From an uncultured Flavobacteriales bacterium (lineage in GTDB: Bacteria > Bacteroidota > Bacteroidia > Flavobacteriales_D > Crocinitomicaceae), in assembly GCA_905478665.1 (NCBI GenBank), contig CAJQJL010000072.1, positions 1 through 49,419 of the forward strand: DNA of 49,419 nucleotides. The letters run 5' to 3'. Shown here piece by piece: positions 39,328 to 48,631 of this stretch. How positions within the stretch are numbered: the stretch's first letter is position 1; every line of letters begins with the position of its first letter. The notes beneath the pieces are model-generated. The model did not search any database and was not told the DNA's origin. It worked only from the letters and a program-made list of their open reading frames with translations. The position numbers were made by a program, and so were the translations under genes.

Positions 39328-41214
39328 TTATACTAATTCAATGCTTCGTTCAATGAACTTATTCAGCTCTTCGCCTTTCAATAAACCCTGCGAAAGTAAT
39401 GCAATATCTGTAAGTTGCTTCACTTTCCGCTCGCGAGATTTCGCAGTTTTTGTATTCAAAATCTCCTCAATCTTCGCATGATTCGCATTAATTGTCAGGT
39501 TGTGCATATCTGGAAAAGCTCCATAAAATCCTCCCCCCATCTTCTGCTGCTCCATCATTCGTCGAATAAATTCTGGTTGCGTGATAATTATCGGCGCATC
39601 ATCAGAACTCATACTTTCAATTTGAACCGTGAACTTCTCCTTATTTACGACACCTTCAAACATAGGCTTCAATTTTTCCTCGTCTTCTTGTGATAATTTA
39701 GAAGGAATCTCTTCATCCTTTTGAATCAATTTGTCCAATGTATCCGCATCTACGCGAGCAAAGGAAATGTTTTCCACATCTTGCTCCATTTTTGCTATCC
39801 AGTGTGGAGCCAACGGTCCATCTAAATGCAATACATCAAATCCTCTTGCCTTCGCCTTTTGAACAAATCCATACTGTCCTTCAGGATCATTTGTATATAA
39901 CATTACAACTTTATCGTTCTTATCTGTTTGAAGCGTTGCCACTTTCTCCTTGAACTCTTCAATTGTGAAATATGTTCCATCTGTATTCTTAATAAGCGCG
40001 ATAGATTTCGCCTTATCAGCAAATTTCTCATCCGACAACATTCCGTATTGAATGAAAATCTTCAAACTTTCCCATTTCGACTCATAATCCTTGCGGTCCT
40101 TCTTAAACATGTCCGCAAGTTTATCGACCACCTTCTTCGTAATATGCGAAGAAATTTTCTTTACGTTCCCGTCACTTTGTAAATAAGAACGAGAAACGTT
40201 TAACGGAATGTCTGGTGAATCAATAACACCATGCAATAAGGTCAAGAATTCTGGAACGATTTCCTCTACACTATCCGTTATAAACACCTGATTTGAATAC
40301 AGGTTGATTTTGTTACGCTGAACCTCAACATTTTCCTGAATTTTTGGGAAATATAAAATACCTGTAAGGTTAAACGGATAGTCAACATTCAAATGAATAT
40401 GAAACAAAGGCGACTCCATTGTTGTTGGGTACAACTCTCTGTAAAAGGCATTGTAATCATCATCCGATAAGTCCATTGGTGCTTTTGTCCATGCTGGAGA
40501 GACGTTGTTCACCTGATTTGGAACTTCAACAGCAACTCTCTTCACCTTATCATTCTCATCGCGCTCTCCTTTAGGATCGTCGATGTATTCTGTTTTATCA
40601 CCAAAGAACACTGGAACTGGCAAAAACTTGCAGTATTTATCCAAAATTCCTTGAATTCTCGCTTTCTCTAAAAATTCTTTTGATTCTTCTGAAATGTAAA
40701 GTACAATGTCCGTTCCTCGGTCTTCCTTTTCAACATCAGTTATTGTGTACTCTGGAGAACCATTACTTTCCCATTGAACAGCTTGAGCTCCTTCCGCTCG
40801 TGAAAGTGTACGAATCTGAACCTTTTCTGCAACCATAAAAGCAGAGTAAAAACCTAATCCGAAGTGACCAATAATCTGCTCTGCTCCTTCTTTTCCTTTG
40901 TACTGTTGCACGAATTCTTCCGCACCTGAAAATGCGATCTGGTTGATGTACTTATCGATTTCATCCTCTGTCATTCCAATTCCCCTATCGCGAATTGTTA
41001 ACGTTTTCTCCTCTAAATTCAAGATTACTTCAACCTTTAATTCTCCTAGCTCACCTTTAAACTCTCCATTTGTAGACAGAAACTTCAATTTCTGTGATGC
41101 ATCGACAGCGTTAGAAACCAATTCTCTCAGAAAAATCTCGTGATCTGAATACAAGAATTTTTTAATGATTGGAAATATATTCTCCGTCTGAACATTAATT
41201 TGACCTGTTTTCAT
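39328..41214 (-). CDS. htpG: Chaperone HtpG (Hsp90)
   Basis: 628 residues, typical length. GHKL ATPase: ELVSNAVDAS with E31, N35 and D38; DRGIGM (76-81); IGHFGLGFYSAFMVA. Middle domain has PLFHIHLNVDYPFNLTGILYFPK and the conserved NVSRSYLQ; the C-terminal dimerisation domain ends RMMEQQKM ... AKIEEILN. ATP-driven folding chaperone in the cytoplasm. Monocistronic: strong terminator downstream, and an inverted repeat 52-79 bases upstream of the ATG that could be an operator. Confidence 0.96.
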   Translation of the reverse strand: MKTGQINVQTENIFPIIKKFLYSDHEIFLRELVSNAVDASQKLKFLSTNGEFKGELGELKVEVILNLEEKTLTIRDRGIGMTEDEIDKYINQIAFSGAEEFVQQYKGKEGAEQIIGHFGLGFYSAFMVAEKVQIRTLSRAEGAQAVQWESNGSPEYTITDVEKEDRGTDIVLYISEESKEFLEKARIQGILDKYCKFLPVPVFFGDKTEYIDDPKGERDENDKVKRVAVEVPNQVNNVSPAWTKAPMDLSDDDYNAFYRELYPTTMESPLFHIHLNVDYPFNLTGILYFPKIQENVEVQRNKINLYSNQVFITDSVEEIVPEFLTLLHGVIDSPDIPLNVSRSYLQSDGNVKKISSHITKKVVDKLADMFKKDRKDYESKWESLKIFIQYGMLSDEKFADKAKSIALIKNTDGTYFTIEEFKEKVATLQTDKNDKVVMLYTNDPEGQYGFVQKAKARGFDVLHLDGPLAPHWIAKMEQDVENISFARVDADTLDKLIQKDEEIPSKLSQEDEEKLKPMFEGVVNKEKFTVQIESMSSDDAPIIITQPEFIRRMMEQQKMGGGFYGAFPDMHNLTINANHAKIEEILNTKTAKSRERKVKQLTDIALLSQGLLKGEELNKFIERSIELV

Positions 41215-41265
41215 TGCTTTATTTGTTTTACTTTTTTAGTGCTGATCCCGAGTCAATCATTATGC

Positions 41266-41293
41266 CATTGGGCAAATCAGCCTTGTCCCAATG
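41266..41293. promoter_or_regulatory. Inverted repeat CATTGGG-N14-CCCAATG upstream of htpG
   Basis: Perfect 7-bp inverted repeat with 14-base spacer (21-bp period), in the 171-base gap between the divergent htpG and membrane-protein genes. Geometry suits a dimeric regulator. It is not the CIRCE element. Confidence 0.4.
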
Positions 41294-41385
41294 TAAATTA
41301 TGACAAAGTGTCTTAGATTTTGGACATTATGGCACAACCCTACCATCTCTAAATCATTATTTTTACCAAAAAATAAAAACAGACG

Positions 41386-42849
41386 ATGCTGTATACGATA
41401 CTGCTCTTCTTGGGAATTTTTCTTGCTTTCAGATACATCACAATTTTGCGTCTTGACACGTTGAATTCATGGAGTATGTCCGCAGCGTATCTTCTAAAGG
41501 TCATTGTAGGTTTTTATTTTCTTTACATCTATACTGTTGTTTACGGTAAAGGATCCCTCAGTGCAGACGCTGGTGCTTTCATGTCTGAAAGTAAAATTCT
41601 GAATGACGTCTTTTTCAAATCACCAGGCGACTTTTTTAAACTACTTACTGGATTGGGAAATCAAGAACCTTTGGTTGCTCGCTACCTTCAGGAAACCTCT
41701 CACTGGGATTCAGGAGCGCAAGCCATCATTAGTGACAATCGAAATATAATGCGCGTTCACAGTGTCATTCACTTTTTCAGTTTTGGTAATCCCGCTATCC
41801 ATGTACTGCTCATGTGTTTCTTTTCCTTACTCGGGATCAAACAACTTTTTTTAGGACTAAAAGAACGATCACGCATCAAGGATTTCTACCTGTTTTATCT
41901 TCTTCTCCTTTTTCCAAGTGTTTTGTTCTGGACCTCAGGAATTTTAAAAGAGCCGCTAATGGTTCTTGGATTGGGACTTTTTGTTCGTGGAGTTCTAAGC
42001 AATGACGCTCGGAATAAAAAGTGGTTTCATGCAATTTTAGGATGTCTTTTGCTACTCGCGTTCAAACCCTACGTATTGTTCTGCATTGTTCCAGCCCTAT
42101 TGTTTTATGGCTTGTACACTATTATTCCACGGTATAAAGCACTCACTGCCTTTGCTATATTTCTTTTCTTAGGTACAAGCGTGACCTTTTTCTTCTCCGA
42201 ACAACGCGAAAAGTTTGTTCATCTGCTATCTCGCAAGCAATACGATTTCAAAAATGTAGGAAAGGGCGGTCTGCATGCAGAAAGTGATTCATGCTTTTAC
42301 TTTTTTAAACCCGATCAAATTAGCGAGTTAGTTATTGAAGGGGACTCCGTATCGATAGACAAAGAAATGGACGCTCTTATATTGATGCATGGAGCCATTG
42401 ATGAACCCAAAGCTGTTAAACTCACACCAACTGGAGAAAAGTGGTTCATTTATTTTCGCAATGATCGGAGCGATGGTTTTATTCCTACAACGATGATTGA
42501 TGATTCTTTTGGGCAATTGATTCTCAACATTCCTGAAGCATTATTAAACAGTTTACTCCGTCCGCATATCTTCGACCCAGGAAGTTGGTTGAAATACCCC
42601 GCTATGCTTGAAATACTTTTACTTTATGGGTTCCTAATCTATGCCTTTTTTCATAGAAAAAAATTAAGTGTCGAAGAAAAAGGTCTGATCTGGTCAATTG
42701 TAATCTTTGTTGTGAGTCTATCACTGATTATTGGATGGGTAACTCCAGTTCTTGGTGCTATCGTACGTTATCGAATTCCTGCCTTCATTGGGATATTATT
42801 ACTTGCGCTTCTAATCATTCAGCCAAAAAAAACAATCAATCATGAATAG
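41386..42849 (+). CDS. Polytopic membrane protein of unknown function
   Basis: 487 residues with about ten predicted transmembrane segments: two near the N-terminus (2-20, 32-52), a cluster at about 125-270 (e.g. DFYLFYLLLLFPSVLFW) and three near the C-terminus (about 405-480). A soluble loop of about 120 residues (275-395, rich in charged residues) separates the clusters. The layout recalls EpsG/Wzy-type polysaccharide polymerases or PMT-like proteins, but no diagnostic motif is seen. Its stop overlaps the start of the SDR gene by 8 bases. Confidence 0.65.
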   Translation: MLYTILLFLGIFLAFRYITILRLDTLNSWSMSAAYLLKVIVGFYFLYIYTVVYGKGSLSADAGAFMSESKILNDVFFKSPGDFFKLLTGLGNQEPLVARYLQETSHWDSGAQAIISDNRNIMRVHSVIHFFSFGNPAIHVLLMCFFSLLGIKQLFLGLKERSRIKDFYLFYLLLLFPSVLFWTSGILKEPLMVLGLGLFVRGVLSNDARNKKWFHAILGCLLLLAFKPYVLFCIVPALLFYGLYTIIPRYKALTAFAIFLFLGTSVTFFFSEQREKFVHLLSRKQYDFKNVGKGGLHAESDSCFYFFKPDQISELVIEGDSVSIDKEMDALILMHGAIDEPKAVKLTPTGEKWFIYFRNDRSDGFIPTTMIDDSFGQLILNIPEALLNSLLRPHIFDPGSWLKYPAMLEILLLYGFLIYAFFHRKKLSVEEKGLIWSIVIFVVSLSLIIGWVTPVLGAIVRYRIPAFIGILLLALLIIQPKKTINHE

Positions 42850-43606
42850 TTTTGTACTTATTACTGGCGCAACTGCTGGTTTTGGAGAAGCCTGTGCGCG
42901 CCTCTTCGCAGAAAATAACTGGAACCTAATCATTACAGGAAGACGACAAGAACGCCTTGATACACTTCAAAAAGAATTGAACGATAAGTACGGTGTTGAA
43001 GTTATTTCACTTTGCTTCGATGTTCGTCATCAAGACGAAGTTATCACTCAACTAAAAGCCCTTCCGACCACGGTTACGGATAGGCTAGATATTCTAATCA
43101 ATAATGCTGGACTCGCAGTAGGAAAAGGTCCGATCGACGAAGGAATTGTCGAAGACTGGGAGCGAATGATTGACACGAATGTCAAAGGTTTACTATACGT
43201 ATCGAAAGAAGTGATACCTTTTTTCAAGAAAAAGAAGAAGGGACACATCATCAACATCGCAAGCATCGCGGGAAAAGAAGTTTATCCTGGCGGAAACGTT
43301 TATTGCGCTTCAAAACATGCTGTTGATGCACTATCGAAAGCTATGCGTATTGACTTAGTCGAATACAATATAAAAGTCACAAACATTGCTCCTGGAGCCG
43401 CCGAAACAGAATTCTCAATTGTACGATTCAAAGGCGATGAAAGCACGGCAAATTCAGTCTATGACGGATTTGATCCTTTAACAGCTATCGACATTGCAGA
43501 AACAGTTTACTTTGCCGCAACACGACCTGCGCACGTCAACTTAAATGATATTGTGATTATGCCAACAGCGCAAGCAAGCCCGATGGTATTGCACAAGGAA
43601 TCGTGA
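42842..43606 (+). CDS. Short-chain dehydrogenase/reductase (YdfG-like)
   Basis: 254 residues. NAD(P)-binding TGATAGFG (8-15), NNAG, catalytic Ser141 (NIASIAG), Tyr154 and Lys158 (YCASK). GRRQER after the second strand suggests NADP preference. C-terminal NLNDIVIMPTAQAS is typical of classical SDRs like YdfG (3-hydroxy acid dehydrogenase), which suggests hydroxy-acid or aldehyde substrates. Overlaps the membrane protein gene and converges on the NUDIX gene, 2 bases away. Confidence 0.92.
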   Translation: MNSFVLITGATAGFGEACARLFAENNWNLIITGRRQERLDTLQKELNDKYGVEVISLCFDVRHQDEVITQLKALPTTVTDRLDILINNAGLAVGKGPIDEGIVEDWERMIDTNVKGLLYVSKEVIPFFKKKKKGHIINIASIAGKEVYPGGNVYCASKHAVDALSKAMRIDLVEYNIKVTNIAPGAAETEFSIVRFKGDESTANSVYDGFDPLTAIDIAETVYFAATRPAHVNLNDIVIMPTAQASPMVLHKES

Positions 43607-43608
43607 AT

Positions 43609-44220
43609 TTAAAGCTGCTCTTCAAAGACATCCAAAAGTTCGTTGATAGATCCGTAGGTCTTATTTCTGATTCCAAATAGTTCAGAAAGTGACATCCATT
43701 CAACTTTTGAAATCCCCTCCTCTAACTGTGGGGTTGTCTGAATAGGTCCGTCGTAGTTCATGGAATACCAATAGGTTGTTTTTAACGCCTTCTTTCCCTT
43801 GTGCTTGAAGACGTGCAATGTCGTTGTAAGAAAACGATCAACTACAGGCCCAACGATACCGCATTCCTCCTCAACCTCACGTATAGCAGCTGTTTCTTCA
43901 TCTTCTCCTTTCTCAATTTTCCCTTTGGGAATATCCCATAAACCGTTGCGTTCTATAACTAGGTACTTATCCTTTCGGTGAACAATTCCACCAGCCGCAC
44001 CTATCTTTTTATACCCTTTAAAATAAGAGTTGAATGTTACGCTTGGTTTTTTACAACATATTACCAAAGGACTTTCAATCGAGACATCCTCCATCAATTT
44101 TCGCAACTTCTTCTTAGATGCCGACATGAACTTTTTCTCCCCCACACTAAACCTTTTAGCGTCGCACCCATCATTTTCCATGAAAATAATCGGTTTATGA
44201 TCTATAAAAACTTTGTACAT
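43609..44220 (-). CDS. NUDIX hydrolase
   Basis: 203 residues. The Nudix box runs G100-I122 (GX5EX7REVEEECGI), with R114, E115, E118 and E119 in place. An N-terminal region of about 70 residues (MYKVFIDHKPIIF ...) precedes the hydrolase domain, as in Bacteroidota homologues. Hydrolyses a nucleoside diphosphate linked to X; the substrate is unknown. The start codon is 8 bases from pyrE, and the pyrE promoter box overlaps this start codon. Confidence 0.9.
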   Translation of the reverse strand: MYKVFIDHKPIIFMENDGCDAKRFSVGEKKFMSASKKKLRKLMEDVSIESPLVICCKKPSVTFNSYFKGYKKIGAAGGIVHRKDKYLVIERNGLWDIPKGKIEKGEDEETAAIREVEEECGIVGPVVDRFLTTTLHVFKHKGKKALKTTYWYSMNYDGPIQTTPQLEEGISKVEWMSLSELFGIRNKTYGSINELLDVFEEQL

Positions 44221-44223
44221 TTG
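44216..44223 (+). promoter_or_regulatory. -7 promoter box TACATTTG of pyrE, leaderless
   Basis: Exact TAnnTTTG ending 5 bases before the pyrE ATG and overlapping the start codon of the divergent NUDIX gene. Confidence 0.55.
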
Positions 44224-44228
44224 CGTCC

Positions 44229-44870
44229 ATGATTTTGAATGAAGATAAAGCCCTAAAAGTAGCAGAATTTCTGTTACAGATAAAAGCGATCAAGTTGAAA
44301 CCGAACGATCCATTTACGTGGGCTTCTGGGATCAAATCACCTATTTACTGCGACAATAGAGTGACGCTATCTTATCCACAAATCAGAACTTTCATCCGCC
44401 AGGCCTACGCAGAAAGTCTAGTTGAACACTACGGAAAACCAGATGTTATTGCAGGTGTAGCAACAGGTGGAATAGCTCAAGGTGCTTTAGTTGCACAGGA
44501 ACTGGGACTTCCCTTTATCTATGTACGAAGCACTGCAAAGGAGCATGGAATGGGTAATCAAATCGAAGGATATTACGAAGCTGGTCAAAAGGTTGTGGTA
44601 ATCGAAGATTTAATTTCTACAGGAGGAAGCAGTTTGAAAGCCGTTGACGCACTTCGAAATGCTGGACTGGAAGTCAAAGGTCTTGTTGCTATTTTTAGCT
44701 ATGGATTTGATCTAGCGCATACCAACTTCACCAATGCAGAATGTCCGTATTGCACATTGACGAATTATGACTTTATGCTTCAAAAAGCACTGGATAGTAA
44801 TCTAATATCAGAAGAGGATCTCACGTCACTTCGCCAGTGGAAGAGCAACCCAAATGAGTGGAAGAAATGA
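44229..44870 (+). CDS. pyrE: Orotate phosphoribosyltransferase
   Basis: 213 residues. Pyrimidine synthesis: orotate + PRPP to OMP. Motifs: FTWASGIKSPIYCDNR (substrate loop), YVRSTAKEHGMGNQIEG (flexible catalytic loop), VVVIEDLISTGGS (PRPP-binding, about 122-134). MILN start agrees with the family. The start lies 5 bases after a consensus -7 box, so the transcript is likely leaderless. Stop overlaps the SRPBCC gene start as ATGA. Confidence 0.95.
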   Translation: MILNEDKALKVAEFLLQIKAIKLKPNDPFTWASGIKSPIYCDNRVTLSYPQIRTFIRQAYAESLVEHYGKPDVIAGVATGGIAQGALVAQELGLPFIYVRSTAKEHGMGNQIEGYYEAGQKVVVIEDLISTGGSSLKAVDALRNAGLEVKGLVAIFSYGFDLAHTNFTNAECPYCTLTNYDFMLQKALDSNLISEEDLTSLRQWKSNPNEWKK

Positions 44871-45265
44871 TCATTAAGAGCAACCGAGTAGAAGTTAACG
44901 CAACACCTGAAGAGATTATCAATTTCTTGAAGGATGCGAATAACCTTATTCATTTATTACCACAAGACAATATCTCTGATTTTAAATCTTCGGTTGAAGA
45001 GTGCTCTTTTAAGGTTCAAGGAGGTGTTATGATTTCATTGATTGAAGATGGACAAGAAGGAAACGAAAAGTTATTCTTAAAATCAGGACAATCTTCTCCG
45101 TTTCCATTTCGATTGACAGTTTTCATTTCGCAAAACGCGAATGGTTGTGAAGGCTACATTCATTTTGATGGAGAAGTGAACATGTTCTTGAAAATGATGG
45201 TTGAAAAACCGCTCACGAATTTATTCAATTACATGACGAATAAAATGCAAGAGCAATTTAGCTAA
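44867..45265 (+). CDS. SRPBCC (START-like) family protein
   Basis: 132 residues from ATG 44867, which overlaps the pyrE stop as ATGA; a GTG 9 bases earlier is less likely. IIKSNRVEVNATPEEIINFLKDANNLIHLLPQDNI is the N-terminal helix-grip strand-helix of polyketide cyclase/START-like proteins; the middle is beta-rich, ending in a long amphipathic helix. It probably binds a hydrophobic ligand. Its conserved place after pyrE in relatives suggests a shared transcript rather than a shared pathway. It converges with birA and overlaps it by 8 bases. Confidence 0.8.
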   Translation: MIIKSNRVEVNATPEEIINFLKDANNLIHLLPQDNISDFKSSVEECSFKVQGGVMISLIEDGQEGNEKLFLKSGQSSPFPFRLTVFISQNANGCEGYIHFDGEVNMFLKMMVEKPLTNLFNYMTNKMQEQFS

Positions 45266-45989
45266 CAAACTGAATTTCTTTTAAATCATACGCTTGGGTT
45301 GAATCTTCATGTTTCACAAGCAATTTTCCAGAATCTAAAACATCAATGATTACACCCGACAGTTCAACAGTGCTGATCCGATACATTGATTCAAGCTCAA
45401 ATTTATAGAGACATTCCAAGTAATCCGTTTTCAGTGCAGCGAAGTTGTTATTGAAATACTGTGACCAACAGGCATTAAATGAAACACAAAAACTATGAAG
45501 CATATCCATTGGCTTTTTGTGCGATCCAGTCTCCAACAATGTACTTGTTGCTTCGAAGCCCTCAAACACTTCTTGATTAAGATTGAGTCCAATCCCGAAA
45601 ATTGAATTTTTTACGTTTCTTCCCATCAATTGATTCTCGATAAGAACGCCCGCAATTTTTTTCCCTCGACAGTAGATATCATTCGGCCATTTAATTTCGG
45701 CTACAATTCCAAACTTTTTCAATAAATCAACGATTGCCAATGATACTATTTGTGTCAAAACGAACTGCCGATCCACTGACAGATTGACGTTATCCAAAAA
45801 AAAGGAAAAAGTAAGGTTTTCACCAGCCTTTACGTGCCACTCAGCGCCTCTCTGACCTCTTCCTGCGTATTGGTCGTCTGCCAAAATTACCGTACCCGAA
45901 TCAATTTGCCCCTCTTTTACAAGATTGGCAGTATAATTGCTCGTTGAATCAACGTGATCTAAATGAATAATTTTACGACCGATTTCCAT
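45258..45989 (-). CDS. birA: Biotin--[acetyl-CoA-carboxylase] ligase
   Basis: 243 residues. LDHVDSTSNYTANLV, then GRGQRGAEWH (43-52; biotinyl-AMP loop), KWPNDIYCRGKKIAGVLIENQ and IFGIGLNLNQ are the diagnostic blocks. It attaches biotin to the carboxyl carrier protein. There is no N-terminal winged helix, so unlike E. coli BirA it should not be a repressor. Divergent from rsfS, with an 85-base gap that holds the rsfS promoter. Confidence 0.94.
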   Translation of the reverse strand: MEIGRKIIHLDHVDSTSNYTANLVKEGQIDSGTVILADDQYAGRGQRGAEWHVKAGENLTFSFFLDNVNLSVDRQFVLTQIVSLAIVDLLKKFGIVAEIKWPNDIYCRGKKIAGVLIENQLMGRNVKNSIFGIGLNLNQEVFEGFEATSTLLETGSHKKPMDMLHSFCVSFNACWSQYFNNNFAALKTDYLECLYKFELESMYRISTVELSGVIIDVLDSGKLLVKHEDSTQAYDLKEIQFVS

Positions 45990-46046
45990 CTGAATTTTTT
46001 AACAATTCAAGGAACTAAATGTAAGGTTTTATTTAAATTATACGAT

Positions 46047-46054
46047 TAGATTTG
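46047..46054 (+). promoter_or_regulatory. -7 promoter box TAGATTTG of the rsfS-ftsH-cdsA operon
   Basis: Exact TAnnTTTG, 20 bases before the rsfS ATG. Confidence 0.55.
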
Positions 46055-46074
46055 TACAGCATATAAATTACTAG

Positions 46075-46452
46075 ATGAGCAAAGGAATAAAGGACAACGA
46101 TTCGCAGGTTTTATGCGACACCATTGTTGAGGGAATGCAAGAAAATAAGGCGAACGACATCGTTGTACTTGACTTAAGAGAAATAGGCAATGCTGTCTGT
46201 GATTTTTTCGTGATTTGCAGTGGCGATTCATCCACGCAAGTTGACGGAATAAGTGCATCTGTTGTAAGGCATACACGAAAAGAACTGTCTGAGAAACCAT
46301 GGACGATCGAAGGAAAGAACAATAGTGAATGGGTTTTGATGGATTATGTGAGCGTTGTAGCCCATGTTTTCTATAAAGAGACCCGAACATTTTATGACCT
46401 CGAAGATTTGTGGGCAGATGCTAAAAGAACAAACATTCCAAACTTGAATTAA
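46075..46452 (+). CDS. rsfS: Ribosome silencing factor RsfS
   Basis: 125 residues. NDIVVLDLREIGNAVCDFFVICSGDSSTQVDGIS, then EGKNNSEWVLMDYVSVVAHVFYKETRTFYDLEDLW, is the RsfS/Iojap signature. It binds ribosomal protein uL14 and blocks subunit joining in starved cells. First gene of the operon, with ftsH 10 bases downstream. Confidence 0.94.
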   Translation: MSKGIKDNDSQVLCDTIVEGMQENKANDIVVLDLREIGNAVCDFFVICSGDSSTQVDGISASVVRHTRKELSEKPWTIEGKNNSEWVLMDYVSVVAHVFYKETRTFYDLEDLWADAKRTNIPNLN

Positions 46453-46462
46453 TTAAACTAGA

Positions 46463-48631
46463 ATGGCAGATAATAAAGAGAAAAAGAAAAGTCCGTTTTC
46501 AATTTACTGGATTTATGCGATAATAGGGATAGCCATTATTGGCTTTCAACTATTCATGTCTTCCGCATCAAGCGTTACAGTGAACACGGAGGAAATTTTC
46601 ACCGCACTTGCAAGACAAGGATATGTTGAAGATGCAAAGTTGGTGAATAAAGTACGTGTCGACTTTTTACTGACGGATGAAGGATTCAACTATGTGAAAA
46701 ATTCAAAAGAAGATGAATATGAAGTGATGCGCGAAGCCTTAAAAAGAGGTAGCGGCGTGAACGGAGAGATTACATTCTCTGTAAAGATCATGGATGCAGG
46801 AACATTCTCTTCTGATTTAAAATTAATCAACTCAGAACTGAAAGCGAGTGGGAAGGATACGATCTCCTACTCGTCCGTTGATGAACCGAATTATTTGGGA
46901 AGTATTCTGGGGTTCCTATTACCAATAGCCATCTTGATTGCGATCTGGATGTTTGTCATGCGACGAATGTCTGGCGGAGCTGGTGGTGGAGCTGGCGGGC
47001 AAATTTTCAACATTGGAAAATCGAAAGCCAAGGTTTATGAAAAAGGAAAAACAACAGATACTAATTTTGAAGATGTTGCTGGATTAGAAGAGGCAAAAGA
47101 AGAGATTGAAGAGATTGTTGAATTCCTCAAAAATCCTAAGAAATATACTGAACTGGGAGCTAAAATCCCTAAAGGAGCATTGCTCGTAGGGCCTCCGGGA
47201 ACTGGTAAAACATTATTGGCAAAAGCTGTTGCTGGTGAAGCACAGGTTCCGTTCTTCTCACTATCAGGTTCTGATTTTGTGGAGATGTTTGTTGGAGTTG
47301 GTGCATCACGTGTCCGTGACTTGTTCAAGCAAGCCAAGGAAAAAGCACCTGCAATTATCTTCATCGATGAGATTGATGCTATCGGACGTGCAAGAGGTAA
47401 GAACAATAGCTTCGGATCGAACGATGAGCGTGAAAACACATTGAACCAGTTACTTACTGAAATGGATGGATTTGGTACGAACTCAGGGGTTATCATCCTC
47501 GCAGCTACCAACCGTGCAGATGTACTGGATAGCGCATTGACGAGAGCTGGACGTTTTGATCGACAGATTTATGTTGACATGCCAGACATCAACGAGCGTA
47601 GAGCAATTTTTGCAGTTCACTTAAAGCCTATCAAATTGGCTGAGGGAATAGACCTTGAATTCCTTGCGAGACAAACGCCTGGTTTCTCTGGAGCAGACAT
47701 TGCTAACTTATGTAATGAAGCAGCATTAATTGCGGCACGTCACAATAAGAAACACGTAGAGAAGCAAGACTTCTTGGATGCCGTTGACCGTATAGTCGGT
47801 GGACTGGAGAAGAAGAATAAGATCATTACTAAAGAAGAGAAACGTGCCATTGCTTATCATGAAGCTGGTCACGCTACAATATCTTGGTTATTGGAACATG
47901 CAAATCCACTTGTTAAGGTTACCATCGTACCACGCGGTCGTTCACTCGGTGCAGCTTGGTATCTACCTGAAGAGAGAAGCATAACAACAACTCAACAAAT
48001 TCTTGATGAAATGTGCAGCGCTCTTGGAGGTCGTGCAGCAGAGCAGGTAGCATTCGGACAAATTAGTACTGGAGCACTTAGTGATTTAGAGAAAGTGACA
48101 AAACAAGCCTATGCAATGGTGTCAATCTACGGATTGAATGATAAAATAGGTAACATCTCATACTACGATCCAAATGGAAATCAATTCACCAAGCCCTATT
48201 CTGATGATACAGCACGTGTTATTGATGAAGAAGTAAGCAACTTGATTGAGAACCAATACAAAAGAGCATTGGATTTGTTGCGTAATAATCAAGAAAAGCT
48301 TGATCAACTGGCAGCGAAGCTTTTAGAAAGTGAAGTTATTTTCAAAGAAGATTTAGTTGCTATATTTGGTAAACGACCTTGGGACAAAGAATCTGATGAA
48401 GAAGAAAGAACATCTACATCAAGTGATGATGCGAAAGCAATGGAAGATCTTGCATCTCAAGCTCAACCTACACAAGAAAGAGTTGGTGGTGTTGAGGCTC
48501 CAAAACGTGTAGAGCCTTTTGGTTCTGCGGATGAAGGAGAAGTAAAAGAGTCGGAAAACGAAGCAAGTGAAAATGGGACGAATAGCGAATCTTCTGAAGA
48601 AGTGGAACCTCCTAAAGAAGGTGGAGAATGA
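46463..48631 (+). CDS. ftsH: ATP-dependent zinc metalloprotease FtsH
   Basis: 722 residues. Two transmembrane helices (about 15-33 and 148-166) enclose a periplasmic domain; then the AAA domain with GPPGTGKT (243-250), Walker B IFIDEID and the SRH arginines (RAGRFDRQ), and the M41 peptidase domain with HEAGH (466-470). The tail from about 640 is acidic and low-complexity (Glu/Ser/Asn), unusually long but common in Bacteroidota. It degrades membrane and regulatory proteins. DUF2007 gene starts inside its 3' end. Confidence 0.96.
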   Translation: MADNKEKKKSPFSIYWIYAIIGIAIIGFQLFMSSASSVTVNTEEIFTALARQGYVEDAKLVNKVRVDFLLTDEGFNYVKNSKEDEYEVMREALKRGSGVNGEITFSVKIMDAGTFSSDLKLINSELKASGKDTISYSSVDEPNYLGSILGFLLPIAILIAIWMFVMRRMSGGAGGGAGGQIFNIGKSKAKVYEKGKTTDTNFEDVAGLEEAKEEIEEIVEFLKNPKKYTELGAKIPKGALLVGPPGTGKTLLAKAVAGEAQVPFFSLSGSDFVEMFVGVGASRVRDLFKQAKEKAPAIIFIDEIDAIGRARGKNNSFGSNDERENTLNQLLTEMDGFGTNSGVIILAATNRADVLDSALTRAGRFDRQIYVDMPDINERRAIFAVHLKPIKLAEGIDLEFLARQTPGFSGADIANLCNEAALIAARHNKKHVEKQDFLDAVDRIVGGLEKKNKIITKEEKRAIAYHEAGHATISWLLEHANPLVKVTIVPRGRSLGAAWYLPEERSITTTQQILDEMCSALGGRAAEQVAFGQISTGALSDLEKVTKQAYAMVSIYGLNDKIGNISYYDPNGNQFTKPYSDDTARVIDEEVSNLIENQYKRALDLLRNNQEKLDQLAAKLLESEVIFKEDLVAIFGKRPWDKESDEEERTSTSSDDAKAMEDLASQAQPTQERVGGVEAPKRVEPFGSADEGEVKESENEASENGTNSESSEEVEPPKEGGE

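Noticed and set aside
41230-41260. CIRCE (HrcA) operator upstream of htpG
   Set aside because: TTAGTGCTGATCCCGAGT only partly resembles one half of TTAGCACTC-N9-GAGTGCTAA; the second half is absent.
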